36,857 bases of DNA, taken from IMG/VR virus record IMGVR_UViG_3300029267_001447, positions 1-36,857 of that record; one strand, written 5' to 3'. A program made the translations under genes and the position numbers. Under the pieces are notes generated by a model. That model was not told where the DNA came from. It searched no databases and saw only the letters and a list, made by a program, of their open reading frames with translations. The DNA comes from a virus. Positions 16,428-24,392 of this stretch are shown here, in pieces. Numbering within the stretch: the stretch's first letter is position 1; every line of letters begins with the position of its first letter.

Positions 16428-18161
16428 GTGGCCGATCGTCTCGCAGACCTTTACGGTATCGGCGAGGATGCTCCTCCAGCCCAGCGCGCCGCGGTCGCGC
16501 GGCGACAGGCCGCGATCGACAAAGCCCGCGGGGGGACGCAGGCGCACAGCATGGAGCCGCCACCGTCCCATGGCGATCGGGTCGCGATGGCCTCCGAGGG
16601 GACTGTTCTGTCCCAGGCGCAGGCCGATGCGGACGCGCGAGCAGCCCAGGAGGCCGAGATCGCCGCGGGGCACGAGGCTGCGGTCCAAGACGGACCAATG
16701 AACCCCCATGCCGAGCTCTCCTACCAGGCCGACGCGCTCCATCGTGGGGCATACGACCTCATGGGCCAAGTCGCTGCGGGCCGGAGAACTGTTCGCAGCG
16801 ACAACAAGATGTACGAGCCCACGAAGCAGTACGCCGAGGCGTCCCGGGAGCTTGCCCTCGAGCGCCCCGACATCGTTGAGCAGCAACACCGAACTCAGGC
16901 CCAGATGGCACGCGACGCCGCCGTGTTGGCTGACGAGGCACACGAGGCCGAGTCGCGAATGGCCCTTCGCAGGGATTTTCTGGCCGAGCAGCAAGCCCGC
17001 AAGCGCGCGGAGATCGACGAGAACATCGGTCGGTACCAGCAGGCGATCGACAAGGCTGCCGCAGACTTCGAACGCGTCGACAAGTTCGACCCCAACAAGG
17101 CATGGGCGGACCGCAGCGCGGGGCAGAAGCTCCGCATCTCCCTTGCTGCGCTTGGGGCAGGCTTGCGCGGCGGTAACCCGCAGCAGGTGTTCAACGACGT
17201 GTTGCAGCGCGAGCTGGCCGCCCATCGGCAGACCCGGTCGGATGCGGGCGAGCAGCTCAAGGCGGCACGCGACGACATGTCGAGCGCGCTTGTGCAGCGC
17301 GACTCGTATCTCGCCATGGCAGAGGACGAACGCGTTGCGGATGCAATGGTCGAGGCGGCCACGCTCCGGAAGATTCAGGCCAAGATGGCGGCGATGGAGG
17401 CTCAGTACGGGCCCCAAGTCGTCACCGATCAGTTCATCGAGGCGCGGAACACAGCCGAGCAGATGCTCGCAGACACGGGCCTGAAGCTCGCCGAGCTCGA
17501 GGCGAACAACCCGAAGTATCGCTACCGCACTACGAACGTCATCCCCAAGGAGCTTCGCGACCTGATGAAGGACGACTCTCGGATGATGATCAAGGGCGCA
17601 GGCGAGGCGGCAAAGCAGTTCAGCGGAATGCAGCGCGACGCGGCAAAGGCGTCAATCGACAGTCGCGAGCGAGCTTTGGCGCAGGGTCGCAAGGAGCGGT
17701 TCGACCAAAAGAAGTGGCTGGCCAAGGAGACAGAAAGCCTCCGCACCGAACTTGACCTCATCAACCAGTTTGAGAGCGAGTACCAAGACGACATCCCTGG
17801 CGTGCACGCGCTGTCTCGCGTCACCCCCGATGTCATCACTCGGCAGTTTCAGAGCAACCGCGACGCACGAAAGCAACTTGAGCGCATCATCGCGGTTCGA
17901 CTGCGACGCGAGTCCGGTGCGGCGATCTCAGACGAGGAGCTCAACCGCGAAGCCGCGGCCACCGTCGGCGCAATGTCGGAGGAGGACGTCCGAAACGACC
18001 TCGCTCGCCGAAAGTCTGAAACGCAGTCCCGCATGGACTACCTCACCAGGGCGACCACTGAGGATCTCGAGGCTGAGTACCTCAACCGTCCGGTGGGGCC
18101 CCGACAGGCTCTCACCCGCGGCGGCGGCCAGGGCCCGTCATCCCTTGTGCTCGACGAATAG
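16428..18161 (+). CDS. internal virion (ejection) protein, gp15-like
   Basis: A 577-residue, charged, helix-rich protein beginning at a GTG three bases after the previous stop, with GGGAGG and TGAGG upstream. Long coiled-coil stretches are visible (about residues 130-200, LADEAHEAESRMALRRDFLA; and about 240-320). Near residues 226-250 is a segment (GQKLRISLAALGAGLRGGNP) that recurs in phage internal virion proteins. As the middle gene of the ejection-protein trio it probably forms the periplasmic part of the DNA channel. No enzyme motif is visible. Confidence 0.7.
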   Translation: MADRLADLYGIGEDAPPAQRAAVARRQAAIDKARGGTQAHSMEPPPSHGDRVAMASEGTVLSQAQADADARAAQEAEIAAGHEAAVQDGPMNPHAELSYQADALHRGAYDLMGQVAAGRRTVRSDNKMYEPTKQYAEASRELALERPDIVEQQHRTQAQMARDAAVLADEAHEAESRMALRRDFLAEQQARKRAEIDENIGRYQQAIDKAAADFERVDKFDPNKAWADRSAGQKLRISLAALGAGLRGGNPQQVFNDVLQRELAAHRQTRSDAGEQLKAARDDMSSALVQRDSYLAMAEDERVADAMVEAATLRKIQAKMAAMEAQYGPQVVTDQFIEARNTAEQMLADTGLKLAELEANNPKYRYRTTNVIPKELRDLMKDDSRMMIKGAGEAAKQFSGMQRDAAKASIDSRERALAQGRKERFDQKKWLAKETESLRTELDLINQFESEYQDDIPGVHALSRVTPDVITRQFQSNRDARKQLERIIAVRLRRESGAAISDEELNREAAATVGAMSEEDVRNDLARRKSETQSRMDYLTRATTEDLEAEYLNRPVGPRQALTRGGGQGPSSLVLDE

Positions 18162-18164
18162 GCC

Positions 18165-21053
18165 ATGAGTGACGCAACGAACATCCGCGTAAAAGACGCC
18201 GACGGCCGCACGCTGCACGTGTCGCCCGACGTTGCGCGCGACGGGTTTCTGAAGGGCGCGTACACGCCCGTCGATGCTCGTGTTCGTGTTGGGCGCGGCA
18301 ACCAGACGGCCACCGTCGACGCCGCCGAGATTCAGTCGGCGATCGACGCGGGCTGGTCTCCGGTGTCGGAGAAGGACGCGACGTCTGCTCGTATCCGCCG
18401 CGAAGAGTCGACAGTCCTCGGCCAGGCGCAGGGCACTGCAGAGGCGTTCGCGTCGGGCCTCACGTTTGGCGCGAGCGACTACCTCGTTGCGGGGCATCTG
18501 AAGTCCAAGGGCGACACCGAGGGCGTCGAGCGGTACCGGGAGCGCAACAAGGCGGCCGGGTCACTCGCCGACACCGCGCGGGTGGCCGGCGAGGTCTTGC
18601 CTACCCTGTTCACGGGCGGCGGCGGAGCAGCGGTCAAAGGCGGCGCCACGGCTGCAAAGTTCGGCCTTGGGCAGGTCGTCCGCCAGGGGGCGAAGCGCGG
18701 CATTCGAGCGGCCGGCATCCTCCCGCGAGGGGTCGAGGCGGTTGGTCTGGGCATCGAGCGCGGTGCGGCGCGGGTGCTCGGCGAAGGGCTTGGTGCACGA
18801 GCGGCCGGGGCATTCGGGCGCGGCGCGGTCGAGGGGGCAGCAGGCGCCGTCGGCGAGGAGATCCACGAGTCCGTCATCGGTGGCCGCGACATCACAGCCG
18901 AGCGGCTGCTCGCTGCTGGTGGCATGGGTGCCCTGTTCGGCGGAGGAGCATCTGCAGCGTTTCCGCTCACCGGCGCACTCTTGAAGCGCGGCACGAAGGC
19001 CCCTCGAGAGGCCATGGCCAACGTGCTGGGGAAGGCCACGAAGAGCGACCCCGCCAACGTGCTGGGCGTCGCCGACATGATGGGCACCGCCGTGCAGGGC
19101 AAGCCTCTGTCGCCCAGCCGTAAGATCCTCTCGGAGATGGGCAAGGGCAAGGACGCCCGAAAGCTGGTCAACGAGGTCGCCCACGACCTGGACGGCGTGA
19201 CGCAGAAGAGCGCCGGGGTGGCAAAGCAGGCGACCCACGACTTCGCCGAGCGCATGCGCGGCGTCGTGCAGAAGAGCGAAGCCGACCGCGTGGAGAACAT
19301 GCGGCGGTTGTTCGAAAAGGCCGACGACGAGGTGGTTCCCGACCGGGTACTCCGCGAGCTCGACTCCCTGACCGGCCGCCTTGACCGCGACGGGTTTAGC
19401 CTTGTCCGTGACTACGGCCAGGGCGAGATTTCCAAGCGCCACCTGGACACGTTCCAAGGCGAGCTCGATCGCGCCTTCGACGACATCACTCGGAAGGGCA
19501 TGAACGCCGCCGACGCGCACACGCGCCTGCTTGGCGTGAAGCGACGCGCCCGCGAGCTCGCCCGCGACGTGGGCCGCATGGACTCCAAGGCGCAGCAGAC
19601 CAGCAAGGTGCTCCGCAACCTCGAGATGCAGATCGGCGACGCGCTGGGGTCAGTGGAGATGGGCAAGGCCGCCGACGCGTGGCGGGAGATGTCCAAAGCC
19701 GACGCGCTGGCCCTCCAGTCGAGCGATGCCCTGTTCAAGACCGACCGCATCACCGGGGCCCGCAAGGGCAAGAACCTGCTTGGCCGGGTGCTCAACGGCG
19801 AGGCGACCGACGCGGAGATCCTGACGTTCACCAAGCGCGTCGGAAACCCGAAGTACGCCGACCAGGCCCAGGCCGCGGACGACTACTTCCGCCGACAGAT
19901 CGAGGCCGCCGAACTCCGGGCCAAGCACTCCGCAGACGGCGCGCTGACAAAGGAGGTCGCCGATCTCCGCAAGGGCTACGACGACTTCCAGCGGACCATG
20001 AAGCAGCAGGCCAAGGTGGCCGACATCGCCGATGCGTTCCGCTCCGCGGGGAAGGGCTCGCTTCCGGGCGTTCTCTCCGTCTTCGGCCCGTCCGGTGCGA
20101 CCGTGGCCGGCGCCCTGCTCGGTGGAGCCGGTGGCGCGGCGATTGGCGGGGCCCTGAACGCTGCAGCGCGGCCGGGTTCGTCCCTGCGCACGCTCGCTGC
20201 GGTGTCCCACCTGGCGGACAAGGCCGGGGTGGACGTCGACGGCATCATCAGCCGAGCGGTGAGCCTGGACGCCAAGGGGGCGGCCAAGGCGGTCGCTGGA
20301 GCAGCCGGGCGGGGCGCTCGTCGGGCGGCCAAGACTGTGGGCCGTGGGGCGAAGCGCACTCGCGGCGTCGCCTCCCGTGTCGCCGGCCGAGCTGCAGTGT
20401 CTCGCTCCGAAGACCAGCGGGCGAAGCAGCGCCGAGCGGAGGAACTGGCCGACCCGGACACGCTGAACCGCGAACTCGCGCGGGAGATGTACGCGCTCGC
20501 CGAGGCGGCGCCAGGCATCGCTGGGGCCGCGGCAGAGAAGGTCGGCGTCGCCGCGGCGTTCCTGGCCAGCAAGCTGCCGCCAGAGTCACCCGACCCGCTC
20601 ACCGGCGAGCCCTCGTACATCGACGAGGCGACCCGGGCGCAGTTCGACCGCTACCACGAGGCGGTCACCGACCCCGTGGCGACGCTGAACCGTCTCGAGG
20701 ACGGCACGTTCTCCGACGAGCACGCCGAGGCGTTGCGCGTCGTGTGGCCAGCGCTCTACGACGACGTTCGCGACAAGGTGCTGGTGGGGATGCAGGAAGC
20801 GGCCGACCAAGGCAAGCGCATCCCCTACCAGCGTCGCGTTTCGCTTGGTGTGCTCCTCGACCTGCCCACCGATGCCACGCTCACGCCGGAGTTCGGCGCT
20901 GCAGTGGCCATGGTCCACGGGCAAGCGTCGGCCGCAGAGGCGGCCCAGGGAGCCGGCCCCGCGCCGCAAAAGCGGACGCGGAAAGAAGACTTCAAGTCCA
21001 CCACCAGCGGCTACATGACGCCGCTTGAACGACTCGGGAGAGACAACGCATGA
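18165..21053 (+). CDS. large internal virion (ejection) protein, gp16-like
   Basis: A 962-residue protein, third of the ejection trio. Several Gly/Ala-rich hydrophobic stretches that could enter membranes are present: near residues 145-170 (TLFTGGGGAAVKGGATAAKF), 245-275 (LLAAGGMGALFGGGASAAFPL), and about 625-665 (SGATVAGALLGGAGGAAIGG). Helical charged regions lie between them. A basic region about 705-750 (GARRAAKTVGRGAKRTRGVA) might contact DNA. I see no lysozyme or transglycosylase motif, unlike T7 gp16. It probably lines the ejection channel. The stop overlaps the next ATG (ATGA). Confidence 0.72.
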   Translation: MSDATNIRVKDADGRTLHVSPDVARDGFLKGAYTPVDARVRVGRGNQTATVDAAEIQSAIDAGWSPVSEKDATSARIRREESTVLGQAQGTAEAFASGLTFGASDYLVAGHLKSKGDTEGVERYRERNKAAGSLADTARVAGEVLPTLFTGGGGAAVKGGATAAKFGLGQVVRQGAKRGIRAAGILPRGVEAVGLGIERGAARVLGEGLGARAAGAFGRGAVEGAAGAVGEEIHESVIGGRDITAERLLAAGGMGALFGGGASAAFPLTGALLKRGTKAPREAMANVLGKATKSDPANVLGVADMMGTAVQGKPLSPSRKILSEMGKGKDARKLVNEVAHDLDGVTQKSAGVAKQATHDFAERMRGVVQKSEADRVENMRRLFEKADDEVVPDRVLRELDSLTGRLDRDGFSLVRDYGQGEISKRHLDTFQGELDRAFDDITRKGMNAADAHTRLLGVKRRARELARDVGRMDSKAQQTSKVLRNLEMQIGDALGSVEMGKAADAWREMSKADALALQSSDALFKTDRITGARKGKNLLGRVLNGEATDAEILTFTKRVGNPKYADQAQAADDYFRRQIEAAELRAKHSADGALTKEVADLRKGYDDFQRTMKQQAKVADIADAFRSAGKGSLPGVLSVFGPSGATVAGALLGGAGGAAIGGALNAAARPGSSLRTLAAVSHLADKAGVDVDGIISRAVSLDAKGAAKAVAGAAGRGARRAAKTVGRGAKRTRGVASRVAGRAAVSRSEDQRAKQRRAEELADPDTLNRELAREMYALAEAAPGIAGAAAEKVGVAAAFLASKLPPESPDPLTGEPSYIDEATRAQFDRYHEAVTDPVATLNRLEDGTFSDEHAEALRVVWPALYDDVRDKVLVGMQEAADQGKRIPYQRRVSLGVLLDLPTDATLTPEFGAAVAMVHGQASAAEAAQGAGPAPQKRTRKEDFKSTTSGYMTPLERLGRDNA

Positions 21054-21499
21054 GCGATCCAAGCATCACCCACCGACTGATCCGGACCAAGACGGGCACC
21101 GGGGACGACACCGAATATGCAGCCGGGGCGACGGTCCCAGACGACGCGGGAGAGTGGGACTTCTCCCCGATTTCGCCGTGCAACAAAGGCCCGAACACGC
21201 ACGTCGAAGTGTGCGCAGTGGCGGTGAACGCCAGTGGTACGGTCCAGGCGCGCGCCGGAACGTTTGACTTCCGGTTCACCGAGGTTGTGAGCCGAAGCGC
21301 TGACGCGCGAAGCCAGGCGGACGGCTCGAGCTGGCCCGACTTCGCGGCCGACACGCCGCCGGTGACCGGGGTCGAACTCCAGCAGTGGGTCCGTGTGCCC
21401 AAGTGCGGCGGAAAGGTGTTCGTCGGCATGGAGACGATTTCCGGCACGCCTGGCTCCGCCACCGGGTTCCAGATCTGGGCGAAGAGCGTTTCGGAGTGA
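21050..21499 (+). CDS. hypothetical virion/tail-associated protein
   Basis: A 149-residue beta-rich protein with Thr/Ser/Gly-rich strands (FDFRFTEVVSRSADARSQAD; VELQQWVRVPKCGGKVFVGM). It starts in an ATGA overlap with the large ejection protein and precedes a fibre-like gene. Its composition fits a tail-fibre or adhesion accessory part. No family is recognised. Confidence 0.6.
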   Translation: MSDPSITHRLIRTKTGTGDDTEYAAGATVPDDAGEWDFSPISPCNKGPNTHVEVCAVAVNASGTVQARAGTFDFRFTEVVSRSADARSQADGSSWPDFAADTPPVTGVELQQWVRVPKCGGKVFVGMETISGTPGSATGFQIWAKSVSE

Positions 21500-21502
21500 T
21501 CG

Positions 21503-23152
21503 ATGGGCGTTGTTCAGCCAAGCGTTGTGTCCGGCGCTGTCGTTGGCGGTGCCGTCGTATCCGGCGCGGTCGCAGGCGCCGGAGGTGAGACCGGCACCGT
21601 CACGATCGAGATGTCCACGTCCGTCGACGAGCTCGACCTGACCGACGACCTCGGCGCCGCGTTCCAGGCGACGGGGGGGCACACGATGTACGGAGGCGGG
21701 ACCTACTTCGACTCCGATCAATACCTGTGGACGTCGGTCAACGGCGTGGGCATCGACCCGGGTCTGTCTGGGACGGGGCATGAGGTCGCGCTCACCGGCA
21801 CCGCCCCGTTCACCGGCACCGCCTGGGCGACCGCGGCGGAAACCGTCATTACGGCGGCCGGGCGCACCGTCTCGCGCTCGACCGACACGCTGACCGTGAC
21901 CGTTGCGTCCCCAGCCCGTGCGACGACGGCTGCAGCCAACCAGGCGGCGCTGACCTCGTTCGTTGACCGCGGCGGCGGTCGCATCATCGGCTCGCTCGAG
22001 CAGGACGCCGGGTCCAGCTTCAACGCAGGCGGGCAAGGGTGGATCCAGGTGCTCCCGGCGGACGTGCCCTCGGGCGCGTTCCGGGTCATCGCGTTTGGTT
22101 GCCGGCGAGGTTCGGGGGTCGCAAACGGAATTCGCATGAGCTGCGGCCAGGGCGGCGCCGGCGATGGCGATCCCGAGGGTTTGACCGTCGACCACGACCG
22201 CACGATGGGCAACTCCGGCGCCAATAACTGGCACTGGGAATTTCTCGACACCCCGGTGACCTACAGCGGCGGAGAGCGGCTGTGGATCGGCTCGCACGGC
22301 AACGGGAACAGCACCACGACGCTGTTTTCCGGCGGCGCGCTGAACGATGGCACCTACCAGGACGGGTCCGACAACCTTTGGACGACAGACGGCACGACGG
22401 GCGACACCACGCCCACCGTGAGCCCCGCGGGCGCCGTCACGGGCTCGTTCAACTTCGGCCTCTCGCTGCGCCTGCTCATCCAGGAGGCCCCGTATCAGAC
22501 TGATGGGGCGTACCGGGTCATCGGCGGGGCGGTCCCAGGGGTGCACGACGGCAACCTGTTCGCCAGCGGGACCCCGGTGAACGACATCTTCGTGTCGTGG
22601 CGCATCGTACCTCCGAGCATCGATGACCTGTACCTGATGGACCTTGGCATCCGTCTCCAGGCGCACGACTCCGACGCGACCGACCAGATTCGCTTCGAGT
22701 GGTGGACGGCCGACGGGGGCGCTTCGACGATGGCCGGCGACGTGCTGGTCTCGCTCATCGGCGTCACCGCGAGTGACCAGGGGACGGGATGGTCGTTCGT
22801 GACCCCGGCGTCCCCGATCTCCGTGACGGGCGGGACCACGTACCGCTGGAGCTTCAAAGGTGAGCCGGCGGCGGGCGAGGCGAACGACACGATCTTGGAC
22901 GTCTGGCTCGGTACTGCGGGCGCGGACTCCGTGACCAACGCCGGATTCCCCACCTACGCACCGAGCGGTACCAACATTCCCGCAACGGAGCGCGAGGTCG
23001 ACGGCAACGTGGACGAGACCGCGATCGACTTCGACCCGTCGGTTGCCACCGCGTCGCCCAACCCGGCGGACGGCACCGTCATCAGCCCCAACAACCTCAG
23101 CATGACCAGCCTCTACTTCGGCAAGCCGGGCCCGACTGTCACCGCCGGCTAA
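21503..23152 (+). CDS. tail fibre-like / receptor-binding candidate
   Basis: A 549-residue, Gly/Thr/Asp-rich protein with almost no helical segments. The N-terminus is a Val/Gly/Ala repeat (VVSGAVVGGAVVSGAVAGAG). The middle (about 120-320) resembles the beta-sandwich texture of adhesion proteins (ANNWHWEFLDTPVTYSGGER), and a C-terminal block (about 330-480) is another beta domain (YRWSFKGEPAAGEANDTILD). Position at the end of the virion genes before the lysis-like pair is typical of fibres. GGAG lies six bases before the ATG. Its TAA overlaps the first bases of the palindromic element at 23151. Receptor binding is inferred. Confidence 0.6.
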   Translation: MGVVQPSVVSGAVVGGAVVSGAVAGAGGETGTVTIEMSTSVDELDLTDDLGAAFQATGGHTMYGGGTYFDSDQYLWTSVNGVGIDPGLSGTGHEVALTGTAPFTGTAWATAAETVITAAGRTVSRSTDTLTVTVASPARATTAAANQAALTSFVDRGGGRIIGSLEQDAGSSFNAGGQGWIQVLPADVPSGAFRVIAFGCRRGSGVANGIRMSCGQGGAGDGDPEGLTVDHDRTMGNSGANNWHWEFLDTPVTYSGGERLWIGSHGNGNSTTTLFSGGALNDGTYQDGSDNLWTTDGTTGDTTPTVSPAGAVTGSFNFGLSLRLLIQEAPYQTDGAYRVIGGAVPGVHDGNLFASGTPVNDIFVSWRIVPPSIDDLYLMDLGIRLQAHDSDATDQIRFEWWTADGGASTMAGDVLVSLIGVTASDQGTGWSFVTPASPISVTGGTTYRWSFKGEPAAGEANDTILDVWLGTAGADSVTNAGFPTYAPSGTNIPATEREVDGNVDETAIDFDPSVATASPNPADGTVISPNNLSMTSLYFGKPGPTVTAG

Positions 23153-23168
23153 AACGTTGCGCAAGGAT
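23151..23168 (+). repeat. start-associated palindromic element, copy 5
   Basis: Exact AAAACGTTGCGCAAGGAT. It fills the 21-base gap between the fibre-like gene (stop 23150-23152) and the holin-like gene (ATG 23174). AAGGA at 23163-23167 is six bases before that ATG, so this copy is also the gene's Shine-Dalgarno sequence. This is the clearest start-associated copy. Confidence 0.85.
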
Positions 23169-23173
23169 ATACG

Positions 23174-23425
23174 ATGAGCATCGAGCAAAAGAAGTCAACC
23201 GAACCCATCACTGTCGCCGACCTCGCAGAGTTCAAAAACACGGTGCTGAAAGAGTCCGCCGACATCGCCCGCGCGGCGGCAAAGCTGAACGACGGCGACC
23301 CGACCAACAACGCGGAGGCGATGCTGGAAATAGCCCAGTCCGTCGGAGTCATCGCGGCGACGCTGCTCGGCGCTGCCGCTGCCGCGGTCTACCTCGCCCA
23401 GCAGCTAGGGATCCTCGGAGGCTGA
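23174..23425 (+). CDS. small membrane protein, holin-like candidate
   Basis: An 83-residue protein with a polar N-terminus (IEQKKSTEPITVADLAEFKN) and one hydrophobic segment near the C-terminus (about 56-79, VGVIAATLLGAAAAAVYLAQ). A single-span small protein directly upstream of a coiled-coil/membrane protein at the end of the late operon fits a holin or antiholin. A virion role is possible. The ribosome-binding site is part of the palindromic element at 23151-23168, so binding of a protein there could affect its expression. Confidence 0.55.
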   Translation: MSIEQKKSTEPITVADLAEFKNTVLKESADIARAAAKLNDGDPTNNAEAMLEIAQSVGVIAATLLGAAAAAVYLAQQLGILGG

Positions 23426-23428
23426 GCT

Positions 23429-23878
23429 ATGGAGTACGGCCCCGAGATTCTCCGCAGCGTCAACGCGTTGCAAAGCGACGTCGGCGACCTCAAGGGGAAT
23501 GTCGGCGGCCTGAAGGCTGAGGTCGATGCCCTGCGCCGTGACTTTGACCGCGCCCGGGACGAGTCCAGCGACCGCTACGAAAAGGCGGTGGGCACGCTCG
23601 AGGAGCGGCTGAAGGCCCTCTCGGAGTCCTCCGACGCTCGCAAGGCCGAACTCTCCGCCGAGATGGCCGAGCTTCGCGAAATGGCGCTCGGCCGCGTCGA
23701 GCTCGACCCGCCGGATGCGCTGGCCCGAATGGTCCAGGAGGACGAGGCTCTCGAGAAGGACAAGGAGGCCAAGCGCGGTCTCCTCAAGGGCATCACGTCC
23801 GCCTTGAAGGGCCTCGGCGCGCTGTTCCTTGCCGTCGCGGGGGCCGTGTCCGCGTGGTGGGCCACCCACAAGGGCTGA
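23429..23878 (+). CDS. coiled-coil protein with C-terminal membrane span (XhlA/holin-like)
   Basis: A 149-residue protein: a long coiled coil (about 10-85, heptads with SVNALQSDVGDLKGNVGGLK), then a charged hinge, and a C-terminal hydrophobic segment (about 119-145, LKGLGALFLAVAGAVSAWWA) with a short basic tail. Coiled coil plus a C-terminal anchor is the layout of XhlA-type haemolysin/holin-associated proteins. It is three bases after the previous small membrane protein and is the last gene before the terminator, so the pair is a plausible lysis cassette without an adjacent endolysin. Confidence 0.6.
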   Translation: MEYGPEILRSVNALQSDVGDLKGNVGGLKAEVDALRRDFDRARDESSDRYEKAVGTLEERLKALSESSDARKAELSAEMAELREMALGRVELDPPDALARMVQEDEALEKDKEAKRGLLKGITSALKGLGALFLAVAGAVSAWWATHKG

Positions 23879-23884
23879 AAGACG

Positions 23885-23916
23885 AAAGCCCCTGCACCAA
23901 ATGATGCGGGGGCCTT
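23885..23916 (+). terminator. hairpin terminator of the late operon
   Basis: GCCCCTGCA (23888-23896) pairs with TGCGGGGGC (23905-23913) through one T-G wobble and an eight-base loop. Flanking A and T runs (AAA at the left, CCTT at the right) can extend the stem. It lies seven bases after the last late gene. The T-run is short, so it may be only moderately efficient or act in both directions. Confidence 0.7.
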
Positions 23917-23967
23917 CGAAGGTGTGGAACAGAGCTGAAGAGGTCAGCCCTGAGACGTCGTTATAGC

Positions 23968-23991
23968 GCTTTGTCGGCGCGCTGACAAAGC
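23968..23991. repeat. 8-bp inverted repeat in the control region
   Basis: GCTTTGTC and GACAAAGC are perfect complements separated by eight bases. Just before it, TTATAGCGC (23961-23969) recurs at 24323-24331 on the other side of the tRNA fragment. These could be an operator and arm-type integrase sites, but no factor can be named. Confidence 0.4.
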
Positions 23992-24132
23992 TTCGCCCCC
24001 AACCCGGCCGCAGATGCGGTCGTACCCAGGTGGGGGGCTCTGGACCCACCGCGAAGCAAGTGAGCAGTAGGTCCGTACATATGGCGTAAGACCCGCGGGG
24101 CCTCGCGTCAAGATTTTTTCGGCGCCTGGCTT

Positions 24133-24152
24133 GACGTTGCGCAACGTTGCGC
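24133..24152 (+). repeat. palindromic element, copy 6 (double, intergenic)
   Basis: GACGTTGCGCAACGTTGCGC, a double copy of the core in the non-coding control region, with TTGACG at 24131-24136 overlapping its left end and TTGACC at 24158-24163 following. These -35-like hexamers suggest a promoter region under control of whatever binds the element; no good -10 was found at the proper distance (CATCTT is the nearest). Confidence 0.7.
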
Positions 24153-24225
24153 GCATCTTGACCTCTACGGGGTTCGTACCCCCGGAGAAGCAAGATGACG
24201 AAACGCTACACAGACGCAGCTCGAA

Positions 24226-24289
24226 TGGCGGGGCGGACGGGGCTCGAACCCGCGACCTCCGGCGTGACAGGCCGGCGTTATAACCAACT
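24226..24289 (-). other. attP-like site: 3' part of a tRNA-Asp gene
   Basis: Read on the minus strand this stretch matches the 3' three quarters of a bacterial tRNA-Asp: D-loop GTTGGTTA, anticodon stem-loop CCGGC-CTGTCAC-GCCGG with anticodon GTC (24266-24268), T arm GCGGG-TTCGAGC-CCCGT, 3' acceptor strand CCGCCCC, discriminator G and an encoded CCA. The 5' side is not tRNA-like: the D stem cannot pair and the 5' acceptor strand matches only 5 of 7. This is the usual structure of a phage attP that rebuilds the 3' end of a host tRNA gene on integration, and it lies just upstream of the integrase. A functional tRNA is unlikely. If the window is from an integrated prophage, an att junction elsewhere would be expected. 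Confidence 0.75.
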
Positions 24290-24392
24290 TTCACACGGCC
24301 TCGTAGGCCTCCATAACGGCCATTATAGCGCCGCGTCCCAACCCCGGCCGAAGTGGTCGGTGTTCGCCTCTCGCGCACGCGATGAACGCGAT

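Noticed and set aside
21011-23188. Minus-strand frame of 725 aa opposite the fibre-like genes
   Set aside because: GC-driven shadow; the plus strand has coupled starts and plausible fibre proteins.
24226-24300. Functional phage tRNA-Asp gene
   Set aside because: The D stem does not pair and the 5' acceptor strand has two mismatches of seven, so an attP fragment is the better explanation.
24195-24392. Upstream extension of the integrase frame (starting at 24195)
   Set aside because: It translates the tRNA fragment (phrases like GLEPATSGVTGRRYNQ are typical of tRNA read as protein), so the true start is downstream.
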